This document shows positions 1 to 10,723 of a stretch of DNA of 64,000 nt, one piece after another. Position 1 is the first letter of the stretch. Each line of letters begins with the position of its first letter. The notes under the pieces are model-generated. The model worked only from the letters and a program-made list of their open reading frames with translations, was not told where the DNA came from and ran no database searches. This DNA comes from Capillidium heterosporum (Eukaryota > Entomophthoromycota > Entomophthoromycetes > Entomophthorales > Capillidiaceae): assembly GCA_016630905.1 (NCBI GenBank), contig WBMQ01000016.1, forward strand, positions 62,001 to 126,000, in the 5' to 3' direction. A program made the position numbers and the translations under genes.

Positions 1-3000
1 CGTACTTATTTCCCAACGGGACACCTCGTGGACTAAGGACGTTGGATTTAGGTGCAGTAGGTGGCACATAGTTGGATAAGTTCAATCCTCTAAATATAAA
101 AATTAGATTTTGGATGTAAAAAAGTAGTCAACTGAAGTGGTAGATCGATGTGCTGGTCCAATTTGTTACTGAAGGGACCTTCGTAGGAGAACCGCTTGAG
201 GTGGATCAGTAGGACGTCAGGCAGCCTTGAGATGGTGAGCCGCTTTATCGATTTCCTAGGAACTTTGCACCGCGAGCATGTCCTACAAGTATGAATCAGT
301 AATATATCTATATCAAAATGTACCAGGCGTCGTCACCGTCCAAGATCTCCTCTTTGACGAATAAGTCTAAGCACTCCAAAAGATGAGTATGCCTCTTCCC
401 CTTTGTCTTCGGGATCGGTAAGGACAGGTACATGAATGCGTTGTATGTCGTCGAAGTCTACCTAAATTAGTATCATCATCTTTACAACTAAATTACCTTG
501 TTGCAGAAGGTACATCGGAGCTGACTCCTGAGTTGACCTTGGAACAGGCTGACGATGATGGAATTGTTACGACTCAAGTACCTTTCCCAGGCGATGGCTG
601 ACTGTTGGGCCTCAGGCAGCAGTTCGAAAGCCTCATCGTCGTCATCATCGGGTGGTGGACGTGTCTTAACCAAGTTGAGGTCCTCGTGCAGCCCATCCAG
701 CAAAAAGGCCAGGTATTCCTGCGAGTCCTGCTGATCTGATCCTTTGAACTGAGATGCTAGCGTACCGACAACGTTCTAAATGAAGTAGGTCAGTTTAGAA
801 AAAAATCTCAAATTACCTTGAAGGGTACCGGTGAGATGTAGGAAGTGCTACCCATCCACAGCGATCGGATTAGCTCGACGAACGATTCGACAAGGACGCC
901 CTTGGACCCAAGCGGGTTGTCGTAGTTGATGTGCCGCTTGTAACTGCCATCTATTAAAAATGTCAGAAAAATAATGGAATTTGGCTACCTAAAAAGTAGC
1001 GACTCATGGGGATGGTACCACTGATACACTGTACGATAGAGTTCATGTAGCAGGTGTTGCCTAAATTTCGTAACCCAGTCGTACCGATGTTCATGGCATG
1101 GGATAGCGAGGGTACAGTAGGAACTTCGGTTGGTTTCATCTCCTTGGCTATGTTGGGCTTGGGAGGTAGTGGTGGAGGTCCACCATTTGGCTGGCCCGGG
1201 ATCGATGGAAGCTGAGACCGTGGTGGCAGGTTGGGTATTCTAGACGGCTGCAAAACTGGCATCGGTTCTGGCATCCTTAATTCAGGTGGCTGGGGGGATG
1301 CACCACGGGCAGGCAGCGGAGGTGCGACGTAGATGTCACCGGATAGAACGCTGGGTTGTTGTGGCCCCTCTTCTTGGTAGCCCTGCATCTCCTTCCGTGT
1401 TGGTGTAAACCCGTAGTAAGGGTTATCGAACTGGGTCAGGCGACGTTGGTGTTTGGTGAGGGAGGCTGGGTGGCTTGTGTCAGCGGAATCGGGACTGACC
1501 ACGTTTGATGAATTTAAGTCGGTAGGAGCTTTTACTAAAGAAGGCCCGTAGTGGTGTATGGGTTCGGGGAAGGTGGCTCGTTTGGGTGCCTGGGTCATGG
1601 ACTGCTTCGAATTCTCATCAGACTCGTGGGCATTTTGGAACTGGGTTTTAACGTTAGCTATATCTAAATTAAAAACTTACAAAATCAAAAATGGACCGAT
1701 TGAATTCCCTGCCGCGGGATTTCCCGATAGCTCCGTGACTTATGTTGGAACCACCTGGAGTTCCAATCTGATCGGGCGACATGACTAATGTCTGTTCTGA
1801 AATAACTCCCTTCTCTCCGGCATACGTTTTCCAGGCATCAACACCTCCCTTGAGCAAGAAAGGTTTCAGTTTCAATTTCTTTACTGTCTCGTAACGGGTG
1901 AGCAGCTGAATCAGTAGATGCAAGTAGTGCTCACTACAAGATGGCTGCTCGTTCAAACTGGAGGGGAACGCATCTTGGGAGCTTTGGTCCACCAGGATGA
2001 CCATGTCGTAGAATTGGCGGCTCAAGAACAGCTTGTGAGTCTTCTGCCCAATCATTAGGACCTTCTCCAGCATGCTAGGGTTGATGCTAAACGGAGTTAG
2101 AAAATTAATATTTATCACAATTTACTCGTTGCGAAGCATCAAGGGTTCAATGTTGACGATGTGCCTGAAGTTGATATGTTCTGCATGCAAAATTGTGAGC
2201 CTCACGGACGTCTAAAATTAGAATAGTGGGATTATTGGTGAGGTTGAATTTGTTGAGGCTGTGGACTAGCTGTTCCGGGGTAATCAGCGTGAATTCAGTT
2301 TTGGTATTCGCATCGTTGGCGTGGAACGAATCAGTCGTTAGTCTTGCACTAGGCTTTATTGAAAATTGCTCAGCTGGATTGGCTTTGTCGGGTGGGTTTT
2401 CGGACGAGTTGAAGTTGTGCCTTGGATGAGTCGGGGGCATAGGGAAATTCAAAAGACCATATCGTTGTGCTTTAAATGAGCTGTTGTCTGACTCAATTAT
2501 CTTCTTGTTTGGGTCCAGCAGTTTTGGAACTGGTGGATATATAGTTTGCTTTTGTATCGAAGATGAGCGTGTTGGGGGTTGGGGTGAAGCTGAGATGCTC
2601 TCCGATTTTATGCGGGCCTTTTGCAGCTCTTCCTCCTTTATCTTATCCCTTGAATTTTCTGCATTTACCATGTATTTTTGTTTGTTCTAAAGCAAGTTAG
2701 AAAAACTCAAAAATTCAACTTTACCTTCATCATATCATTGATAATAGGGTCGTTCATATTTAAGGAGCGATAGTCGGGTTGCTTAGGAACATGACTCAGC
2801 ATTATACTAGAAAAAGGATTAAAATACAGTGCATCAATTGAATATTACTCTAAAACCATGTAGTATTTCTTGTAAGCTTCCTCATAGTTTTCAGCTACGT
2901 ATGCGTAATCCGCCTTTTAAACGTTAAAGTTGCCATTAAAAATTATAAAATTACTTCTTGAGCCTTCTTGTAAGCAATCTTTATCCAAGCTCGGGTAGAT

Positions 3001-3095
3001 ATATCCTGCCTGAAATCTAACTGAACCTGCTTCTTTAGCTCTTGGATCCTTCGCATCCCAGGGTCGTTCTCTTCAGTCGGTTTGAAGTTGGGCAT
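1..3095 (-). CDS. USP8/Doa4-like ubiquitin-specific protease (C-terminus beyond window edge)
   Basis: Cysteine deubiquitinase of the Doa4/USP8 type, expected to remove ubiquitin from endosomal cargo. Reading from the ATG at 3095, the sequence shows an N-terminal helical MIT/USP8-dimer-like segment (about 2780-3095), a linker, a rhodanese-like domain (about 1690-2290, with L-D-V-R-E-A), a Pro-rich region (about 1140-1560), then the USP catalytic domain. The Cys box reads [10 protein letters not shown], with the catalytic Cys codon at 1050-1052. Further on come F-Q-G-Q-L-R-S, a zinc-ribbon Cys pair near 505-520 and its partner C-S-R-C near 275, and L-L-I-H-L-K-R-F near 200. The His box is not reached, so the gene runs off the left edge. 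Many short introns interrupt it. Within the rhodanese domain the frame changes by one extra base near 2181-2195, which could be an assembly error or a real lesion. The family assignment is firm; exact exon ends are approximate. Confidence 0.88.
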
Positions 3096-3823
3096 AATCG
3101 ATATATTTTTGCTAAGTTTCTTGGTTTGAAATGAGGTTTGAAATCAGCTTGGAAGCGGGATTTATCAGCTTTAAAATGACGTAATGTTGGTTGGTAGGAG
3201 TAGTCACGAAGCTTGAGATATAAGAAGCTAGGCTTGTGGATTCAAGCTAAGGAAATACAATTGCCTTAAGCAACTTGAAGATTGAATGTACGTTTGCACT
3301 GCTACATTTAGCTAAGAAATGGGTATAAGCTGCTGTATTCCAGGCCATGTTTCTAGAAACTAATTTATAATCCAATTTTTAGATAATAAATAGGCAGTAT
3401 TGCAATCCTTGTATTTCAACATATCGAGCCTAGTTGAAAAACTATCGGCTCTGGTACATATATTGAAGCTATATAATCCTATATACTATATCTAATACAC
3501 AAATTTTTAAATAAACTGCATCGAAAAGTAAGGCTAATGAGAACCCAATACCGTTAAACTAGGGAATGAAGTAAAAATGTGGCAAAGGTGAACCATAAAC
3601 TTTCTAACACCCAGCCTACAACTCTATCTTCTATTTAAACCCGTTGCGACAACCATTTTCATTTCAACCAAATCTACTGTTAAATTGAACGGGAAGGCTA
3701 CCGTTGTACAATCAAATGGAAAGACATATGCTTCCAAACGTTTATTCCAAGGTTATCCTTTTTAAAGGCCAATGTTAATTTAGCTTACCTTTTAATTAAT
3801 CGAACTATAGAATATATACGAAG
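3096..3823. other. Intergenic, divergent promoter region
   Basis: Separates two divergent genes, the deubiquitinase and the first GCK-III kinase. No coding pattern and no clear TATA box for either gene were seen. Confidence 0.5.
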
Positions 3824-5644
3824 ATGGTAACGCCACCACTAGATACCATTAAATGTTAAACTTTTATATTATTTGTAGCTGAAACGACCATTCTCCCACC
3901 AATTTGACCCGGAGATCCTGTATCAGAAGCAACAGCTTATCGGTAACACCAACCAACATTTTAACTCTAACTTGAGCCAACCTTAGGTAAAGGCACCTTC
4001 GGAAAAGTCTTTCTGGGGTAAGTGTAAAGTCCAATTTTAGACCCCAACTAACGACGAATGTGACTTTAGCTTGGACAAGCGTAACGGTGTACAAGTAGCC
4101 ATCAAGATTATAGATCTAGACCGGGACGACGATGTCACGATAGTTGGCCAGGAGGTCAATATTTTAGCCCAGCTAAACCATCCCAACATCACTAGGTTAT
4201 TCTCTCATTTTATAAAAGGAGGCTAATTTTCAACTTTAGGTACTACGGCTCCTTCCTCAAGCATAGTCAGCTATGGATTGTGATGGAGTACTGTTCAGGT
4301 GGTTCCTGTTTTGAGCTGGTACATCTTAATTCAAACTAAAAGTATAAACCTTGGGCTGCTTTAGATGCGACCAGGTCCGTTAAGTGAACCTTACATTGCT
4401 ATAATACTAAAAGGGATCCTACAAGGATTGGCCTATCTACACGACCAAAGGAAGCTACACAGAGGTAAATTAAATCATTTTAGGATTCTAATGCTTTAGA
4501 TAAGACATCAAAGGTAACAGTTGACTTGTACTAATTTCTGGACTAAATTGGAATGATGGTTTTATAAAACATAGCTGCCAACGTCTTGATAGGCGCCGAT
4601 GGTCAAGGTAAAGCTTAATTGGTAGGATGACTAAAGATGAACTGATATTTTGTTAGTAAAACTTAGTGATTTTGGAGTGGCTGGGCAGGTAACACTTAAC
4701 CTTAAACCCTCATCTTTAAATACCCACTATAAAAAAGCTCGAGTACCTTCAAACACGTAAACTGACGGTAGTTGGCACCCCAGTAAGTCCAACTAAAATT
4801 ATTTGTGCTAAAAATCTTCTTAATCAGTGTTGGATGGCTCCTGAAGTCATTCGAAACGTCGGCTACACCTCCAAAGTAACATTAACCTTAAAATCAAACC
4901 ACTAAACATAAAAACATCAAGGCCGATATCTGGTCCTTAGGGATAACCGCCATAGAACTGGCCTTAGGTGCACCCCCCTACAGCCGACTGCACCCCTACA
5001 AGACTTTGATGGCCATCGTAAGCAAGCCACCACCACGCTTACCCGACTCTGGTAACTTTTCCTCCAGATTTCAAAACTTTATCGACTGCTGCTTGAAGAC
5101 CGATCCTGGAAAAGTAATTGATGATATCTGTGCCTATTTTGTACTAAATCTAGTTTAGAGGATATCAGCCAGTCAGCTTTTGGATCATAAGTTCATTAGG
5201 GGGGCTAAGAAGTCCAACTATTTGATTGATTTGATTGAGCGATACAACCGGGTCATGCCCAAGGAATCTCCTACTGAAACTATCAACACATTGAGCAAGG
5301 AGATGTAACTAGTTTAGCATTGCTATCCCAACTTGAACAAATTTCAATTTTAGATCGGTGCCGACCGAAAGCTCGAGCTCGATATTCTGGAGGTTCGACA
5401 GCTGTCAACTGGCTCCAAGGCCGTCTCAAAGCCATCTTATAACTACGGTAGATCAGGTAGCTATTAAATAGATGAGGTACCTTCTAATTTCCACTAGATG
5501 GCAAGCGACCTCCCATTAACTGAAAACCAACGGTTGAAGGTGAATATGCTACTGGAAAGTTTAAAGCAATTGGCCAATGTTGATCCCAACTCGGTAGATT
5601 TGATATTGAAGCTGGCGTTAAAAAAGTTGGACATTGAAGTGTAA
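3824..5644 (+). CDS. GCK-III (MST3/4, Sps1/Kic1-like) serine/threonine kinase, copy 1
   Basis: Ste20-group kinase, probably acting in polarity or septation signalling as GCK-III kinases do. The likely ATG (3824-3826) is followed at once by a 52-nt intron (3827-3878), and coding resumes with L-K-R-P-F-S. Domains in order: glycine loop G-K-G-T-F-G-K-V, catalytic lysine in V-A-I-K-I-I, hinge M-E-Y-C-S-G-G-S, catalytic loop H-R-D-I-K-A-A-N, D-F-G, activation loop V-G-T-P-C-W-M-A-P-E, then A-D-I-W-S-L-G-I. The D-I-K is coded by a 9-nt microexon (4505-4513) between introns 4465-4504 and 4514-4574. About ten short introns are present. The C-terminal helical tail resembles the part of GCK-III kinases that binds CCM3-like partners. 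A paralogue lies at 32.9-34.8 kb. The start is inferred from matching structure in that paralogue. Confidence 0.87.
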
Positions 5645-6879
5645 AACTTTATAAAGATATTAAAACATTAACTTTAGACGAATATAATATGTAGCGTATA
5701 TGTATATAGGACTCAAATCCAATTAAATACTACTAATACAATTTTTAAATCCCAGTTCATATTGATATCTAGAAATCATCAAGTTATTCTCTTTAAACAT
5801 ATTTGCTGTTGCTGTTTTCACTTGAAAGCTTTATTCCCTGTTGGAAATATAGTTTAAATTATTGGATTTTTAAAATATAAAAGTAGTATTTAAGGCTTCA
5901 AAGTTCCTTTTATCAGGTGGTGATGGGTATCAAGTTTAACCTATACGACGTGAGGACCATTCTTTTACAGATTCAAAGTATCAAGGAAGGTATTTGATAT
6001 CAGCTTTCTTATTTGAGAGTTCTTATCAATATTAAAATCATTTAAGCTTTTCTAGTCATTGTACTGGAATATATTAATAGTATATCACAGCTTTATATAT
6101 AGTTTTGAAACCCATAATCCCTCTACCAATCTTTCACAAATATTTGATTTAAAGTATTCACTTATAGCCCACTACTTCTGCAAGTAGATGTTTAAGCATC
6201 GAGTCCCTTAATCATCTTTAAACTCATGTTCATTGGCACTTGACCTTGATCAGCATCAATGCAGGTTTTATATTGAGTTCCAATGTTTCTGTAATGGGAT
6301 TTTAATTCTGTTTTGATTACTTTATATTGAATAGTGCCAAATCAAATACATTTTTAATTATACATCTCTATATCAGCAATTTCAACATAAAATAAGTATT
6401 AAATATTTGTTAGGCACTATCATCAAACACTCAATCATACTACAAAACCTGAAGATATACTACCTCGTTTTATTAGCTTCTTGATAAGGCCATATCAAAT
6501 TTTCTGCGCAGTATATTGACAATACTGGTACCTAAGAATCATAGCAATTGTATAAAGCTAAACGTATTTCGAAACTTAATAGGAGCCTTCCCAGCAGTAG
6601 AATCTTCAACATATAGTTGAATGGTATATTATCTCTGTACTTTCATTACTATTTATACAACTCTTCATCAAAAATAGAACATTTCAAAATTTTGAATCTC
6701 TTACAGGAACTTCCTTAGCTATAATTAGGACAAAGATTACTTTATTATATTTGACTATATCCAAAATATACCTACCTTTCTTGGAATTGGAGATGGATAG
6801 CAAATCTATAGAGATAATCTTCAGTGTATATTAAGCCTTCATGTCACATTATAAAAGTTTATGTACACATTATTAACTA
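5645..6879. other. Intergenic, AT-rich
   Basis: No gene supported. A short open stretch starting M-G-I-K-F-N near 5923 is followed by a GT donor-like site, but no further exon was recognised. Confidence 0.4.
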
Positions 6880-7790
6880 AAACGCAAGCCGAACAAACAA
6901 CGTGTTCAAACTGCCTGAATCTAAGCAGAGTATAGTACATATCGCTAGATCTTTTACCGATGGCATTAGATCCGTACCTGGAATAATGACTACATTTTCA
7001 AATAGATTTCAAGCCAAGGGTACAACCCAATGTCCTTTAATCAACAATGTACTCACGTTTTCGGCTATCCTTGACCTAAAAGTTAGATCGAAAGATATTA
7101 ACACATTCCAAATTGTGCCTAATTGCAGTTAATATTTCAAAACAACTTAAATATTAGCTAATATTTAAGGTCTGTTATCAGTAGCTTATGAGGCAACCGA
7201 CTGGGTAAATAGTTTAGCAAATATTAATAAGCAGGTCGGTTTATACAACGTAAACTCAACATATCAAAAGTTGATGAGCAAAGTAATCTGATGAGGTGCT
7301 TAGGATCGACTTTGATACCCAGAAAAGTAAAAGGGATGGCCTATATCCAACACTTCATGACCCTTCTTCAAGGATATTCAAAATTTAAGGTCGCCTACCA
7401 CAAGGCACTTATAAAACCGCTTGCTTGAATTCTTTGAAAGTATAGTTCTAGGCAACGTCGTACGTCACTCTGCAAAGCATAATTTGCAAGGGTTCAAGAT
7501 TAGAAATGAAATCGGTCCCAATTTGGAAAAGCTAGCTTTACAAATTTGCAATTGTCGCAAAATCTTTTAGCCACCAAGCAGAAATTACTAAGTGTGGGTG
7601 AAGCTGATTGTAATTAAAGCACAAGGGCCAATGGGGACTTTCGGTAATTAACCAATTAGGCACATTATGATAATTCCAATAAACATCCATTTCGACGTTC
7701 TGCAGCAGCTTATGAGCATCGAAGTTGGGGTGGCACTTTTGAAAACGAACCAATCATCGGCGGATAATCTGGGTAATTATTAAATAATGG
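6880..7790 (+). pseudogene. Decayed coding remnant, identity unknown
   Basis: Protein-like stretches in changing frames lie in the same direction. One at 6902-7132 starts F-K-L-P-E-S-K-Q-S. Another near 7180-7290 reads A-Y-E-A-T-D-W-V-N-S-L. Later ones cover about 7380-7560 and 7660-7780 (ending S-A-D-N-L-G-N-Y). Composition is coding-like but stops and frame changes are frequent. Length and helical character weakly suggest a coiled-coil protein such as a BAR-domain protein, but no motif proves that. Best read as a dead host gene just upstream of the dioxygenase. An intron-rich live gene is possible but was not resolvable by eye. Confidence 0.35.
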
Positions 7791-7889
7791 TTCATCAATT
7801 TCCTAAGTTCCTTGTAGTCGAATCATAAGGTTTTAGATTTGGTAGAGATAATCGCAACTTTCGGCATTTCATCCTCGGCAAAAATGAAG

Positions 7890-7896
7890 TATAAAA
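7890..7896 (+). promoter_or_regulatory. TATA box of the 4-hydroxyphenylpyruvate dioxygenase gene
   Basis: TATAAAA 81 nt before the ATG at 7977. Because the box lies inside the longer open frame that begins at 7839, transcription probably starts downstream of that frame's first ATG, which favours 7977 as the start. Confidence 0.7.
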
Positions 7897-7976
7897 GGGG
7901 TTGGCGTCTGCCCTCTTGGCTTTTAACTTTTGTAAACAGTAGCAAGAAATCAAGCAAATTCAAAACTCAAATCAAA

Positions 7977-9122
7977 ATGACTAACGGAACTGACAACTCA
8001 ATGGAACTCCACGGTGGTAACTACCACGGCTTCGACCACATTTTGTTTATGGTTGGAAACGCCAAGCAGGCCGCCACCTACTACACTACTAGACTCGGCT
8101 TCAAGTACCTTGCTTACCGTGGCTTGGAAACTGGCCACCGTGATGTCGCCATCCACGTCGTCACCAACAACAAAGCCACCTTCGCCTTTGCTTCGGCCCT
8201 CAACCCCGACAACCAGACTTACACCACCCAACTGGGTAGACATGGTGACTGCGTCAAAGATGTCGCTTTCACCGTCGACGACGCCCGTGCCATCTACAAC
8301 CAGGCCGTCGAGCGTGGTGCCCGCTCCATCCGTGCCCCCTGGGAAGAGACTGATGAGAACGGTACCGTTGTCCTAGCTACCGTTGCTACCTACGGTGATA
8401 CCGAGCACACCTTTGTCGAGCGCAAGAACTACACCGGTCCTTTCCTCCCCAACTACCGCGTTGCCACCAAGGTCGACCCCTTGGAAGCTTTGTTGCCCGT
8501 AGTCGAAGTCGACTACGTCGACCACTGTGTAGGTAACCAGCCCGACTTGGGTATGGTCCCCGCCTGCGACTACTACGAGAAGTGCTTAGGCTTCCACCGC
8601 TTCTGGTCCATCGATGACTCGCAGATGCACACCGAGTACTCGGCTTTACGTTCCATTGTCATGGCCGATTCAAGTGAGCGTGTCAAGATGCCCATCAACG
8701 AGCCCGCTCCCGGTAAGCGAAAGTCGCAGATCCAGGAGTACGTCGAATACTTTGGTGATGCCGGTGTCCAGCACATTGCCCTCAACACCAAGGACGTCAT
8801 CGCCGCCGTTGAAGGTTTGTACGCCCGTGGTGTCGAATTCTTGAACGTACCCGATAGTTACTACGACAACTTGCGCCTGCGTCTTAAGACTTCCAAGGTC
8901 CAGGTCAAGGAGGATATCGCCACCTTGCAGAAGTTGAAGATCTTGGTCGACTACGACGAGGAAGGTTACCTTTTGCAGCTCTTCACCAAGCCTTTACAGG
9001 ATAGACCCACCTTCTTCATCGAGTTCATCCAGCGTTGCAACAACGAAGGTTTCGGTGCCGGTAACTTCAAGGCCTTGTTCGAGTCTATTGAACGTGACCA
9101 GCAGCTCCGTGGTAACTTGTAA
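7977..9122 (+). CDS. 4-hydroxyphenylpyruvate dioxygenase
   Basis: Fe(II) enzyme converting 4-hydroxyphenylpyruvate to homogentisate in tyrosine catabolism. Single exon, 381 residues, the normal length for eukaryotic HPPD. The three metal ligands are visible: His183 (V-D-H-C-V-G), His266 (V-Q-H-I-A-L) and Glu349 (F-I-E-F-I-Q-R). These numbers coincide with those known for mammalian HPPD, supporting the ATG at 7977 (context TCAAAATGA) over an upstream in-frame ATG at about 7839. The N-terminal half carries the vestigial VOC fold (G-F-D-H-I-L-F) and the C-terminal half the active one. Codon use is much richer in C at third positions than in neighbouring genes, suggesting strong expression. A TATA box lies 81 nt upstream. 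No other tyrosine-catabolism gene is nearby. Confidence 0.97.
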   Translation: MTNGTDNSMELHGGNYHGFDHILFMVGNAKQAATYYTTRLGFKYLAYRGLETGHRDVAIHVVTNNKATFAFASALNPDNQTYTTQLGRHGDCVKDVAFTVDDARAIYNQAVERGARSIRAPWEETDENGTVVLATVATYGDTEHTFVERKNYTGPFLPNYRVATKVDPLEALLPVVEVDYVDHCVGNQPDLGMVPACDYYEKCLGFHRFWSIDDSQMHTEYSALRSIVMADSSERVKMPINEPAPGKRKSQIQEYVEYFGDAGVQHIALNTKDVIAAVEGLYARGVEFLNVPDSYYDNLRLRLKTSKVQVKEDIATLQKLKILVDYDEEGYLLQLFTKPLQDRPTFFIEFIQRCNNEGFGAGNFKALFESIERDQQLRGNL

Positions 9123-10723
9123 GGTATCCAGGAACTTATAAGCGCATGTTATACATCATCATTTCGTTTTCCCATCCAAATTAATCTATAAAGATCAACT
9201 TCATTATATCGTCCTGCTCTGTTTGTGGTTACCATTGTCTCCCTTAAATAATAACCATTAAGTTGATTTGTGCTTTGCTTTCCAAATTTACTTTTTATTT
9301 TACGTCTCACCAGTATCTCTAACTTATTCATTACTATATCTATACTATCTTTGTCTCGTCTTGATGTTTCCACCAAAATCTGGTTTGTAATCTGTGTAGA
9401 ACTTTCTAATTTTTAGCCTTAACCTTTTTCAGCGATTATCCTCCCTAAAGCTTAGTTACCCTCAGGAATTAATTTGTCCTTGAGAAGTGAAATGGGATTT
9501 CCACAGCTTCAACCACAACTTTGAAATGATTGAAGCTCAATTTCTAGTTTTGGATTTGAATCGGCACTTAACTTATTGGTCAAGTTTTTAATCCTTTTAC
9601 GTTCCAAATTATGCGAGCGGGATTTTATTAAATTTTGTGTAGACTACTCCTTGAATTACCGAACAAACTTTCCCGCAACCCAAAGCGGTAAAAATGCCAT
9701 TTCTTGTCAAAGGCAGTTGTTCGGGATATAATTTTCTAGACAAAAGGGGTGACTTCATATTGAAGTGGCACTAAACTTTGATCATCGGATCGATTTTGAA
9801 ATCAAGATCCTACATCTTAAATTACAGTTCTCATGCTGCAGTGCATCAGCTGATTTGGACAAGGTAAGTCAACTACCCCATCTTGTAGAGCTGTACAAAG
9901 GCTGGAGGCTATAGAGGTTCTCTAAGTTTTAGACGCCACTGCATTTTATATTTAAGCTTTTGCAGGTTTGGATTAAATTTGGGAGGTAAAGGGAAGGCTG
10001 GAATCGAAATCTAAGCTGGGCACTTAGAGGTTAGACAGCTTTTATTTGGTTCTAATAGAATTGGGCTATTCCAAGTTGAATTTTAGCTTCTTTTTCTTAG
10101 TGTAATTGACTTTTTTTTAAACATCCTCGACAAACATTTCTAAACTTGTAGTTTCTTTATACAAGTATCGAAAATTGTCATAAAGTTAAAGAAACTATCC
10201 TAAAATGAGTCCAATAACCCATTAAACGACAACACCGACTATTTGAAATATAAAAAGTGCAGATGTATCTATTTCAATGCGCCATAGGTAAATTTCTAGG
10301 ATTCTCCAACTGAAATGGGAGATTAGCTTAATAAACGGCATTATAAATATTTAATTAAGACACATCAATTCTTGTCAGTGCGCCATCATTTTCGAAAATG
10401 GATGCAAAAGTTCAAATTTCCATCCCCACCTACTAGCCCAAATTGAAGTAGCGATTCTTTCTGCATTAGGCTAAAATTCATTTACCCTCAAGGGGCATTT
10501 ACAATTTGAGCCAATAGCTTTATTGCAAACGACAGTCCATATTCAAGTATATAATGCCTTGTCCAACAACCTTTGGTCAAATTTACAACACCACCTCAAA
10601 CACAGCCAAGCGTATACAAAGGAAAGCTAGGTCGATTTTGAAGCGACCTCAACTCTAAAGAAGCTAAGAAGAGCCAAGTCCAACAAGTTGAAGAATAGGT
10701 TACCAGTACAGATCAATTCCAAC
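9123..10723. other. Intergenic, 1.6 kb
   Basis: Holds the 3' flank of the dioxygenase gene and the upstream region of the GH47 gene. No coding, RNA or repeat feature could be supported. Confidence 0.45.

Noticed and set aside
7839-7976. 46-residue N-terminal extension of the dioxygenase
   Set aside because: The TATA box lies within it, and the metal-ligand numbering fits the start at 7977.
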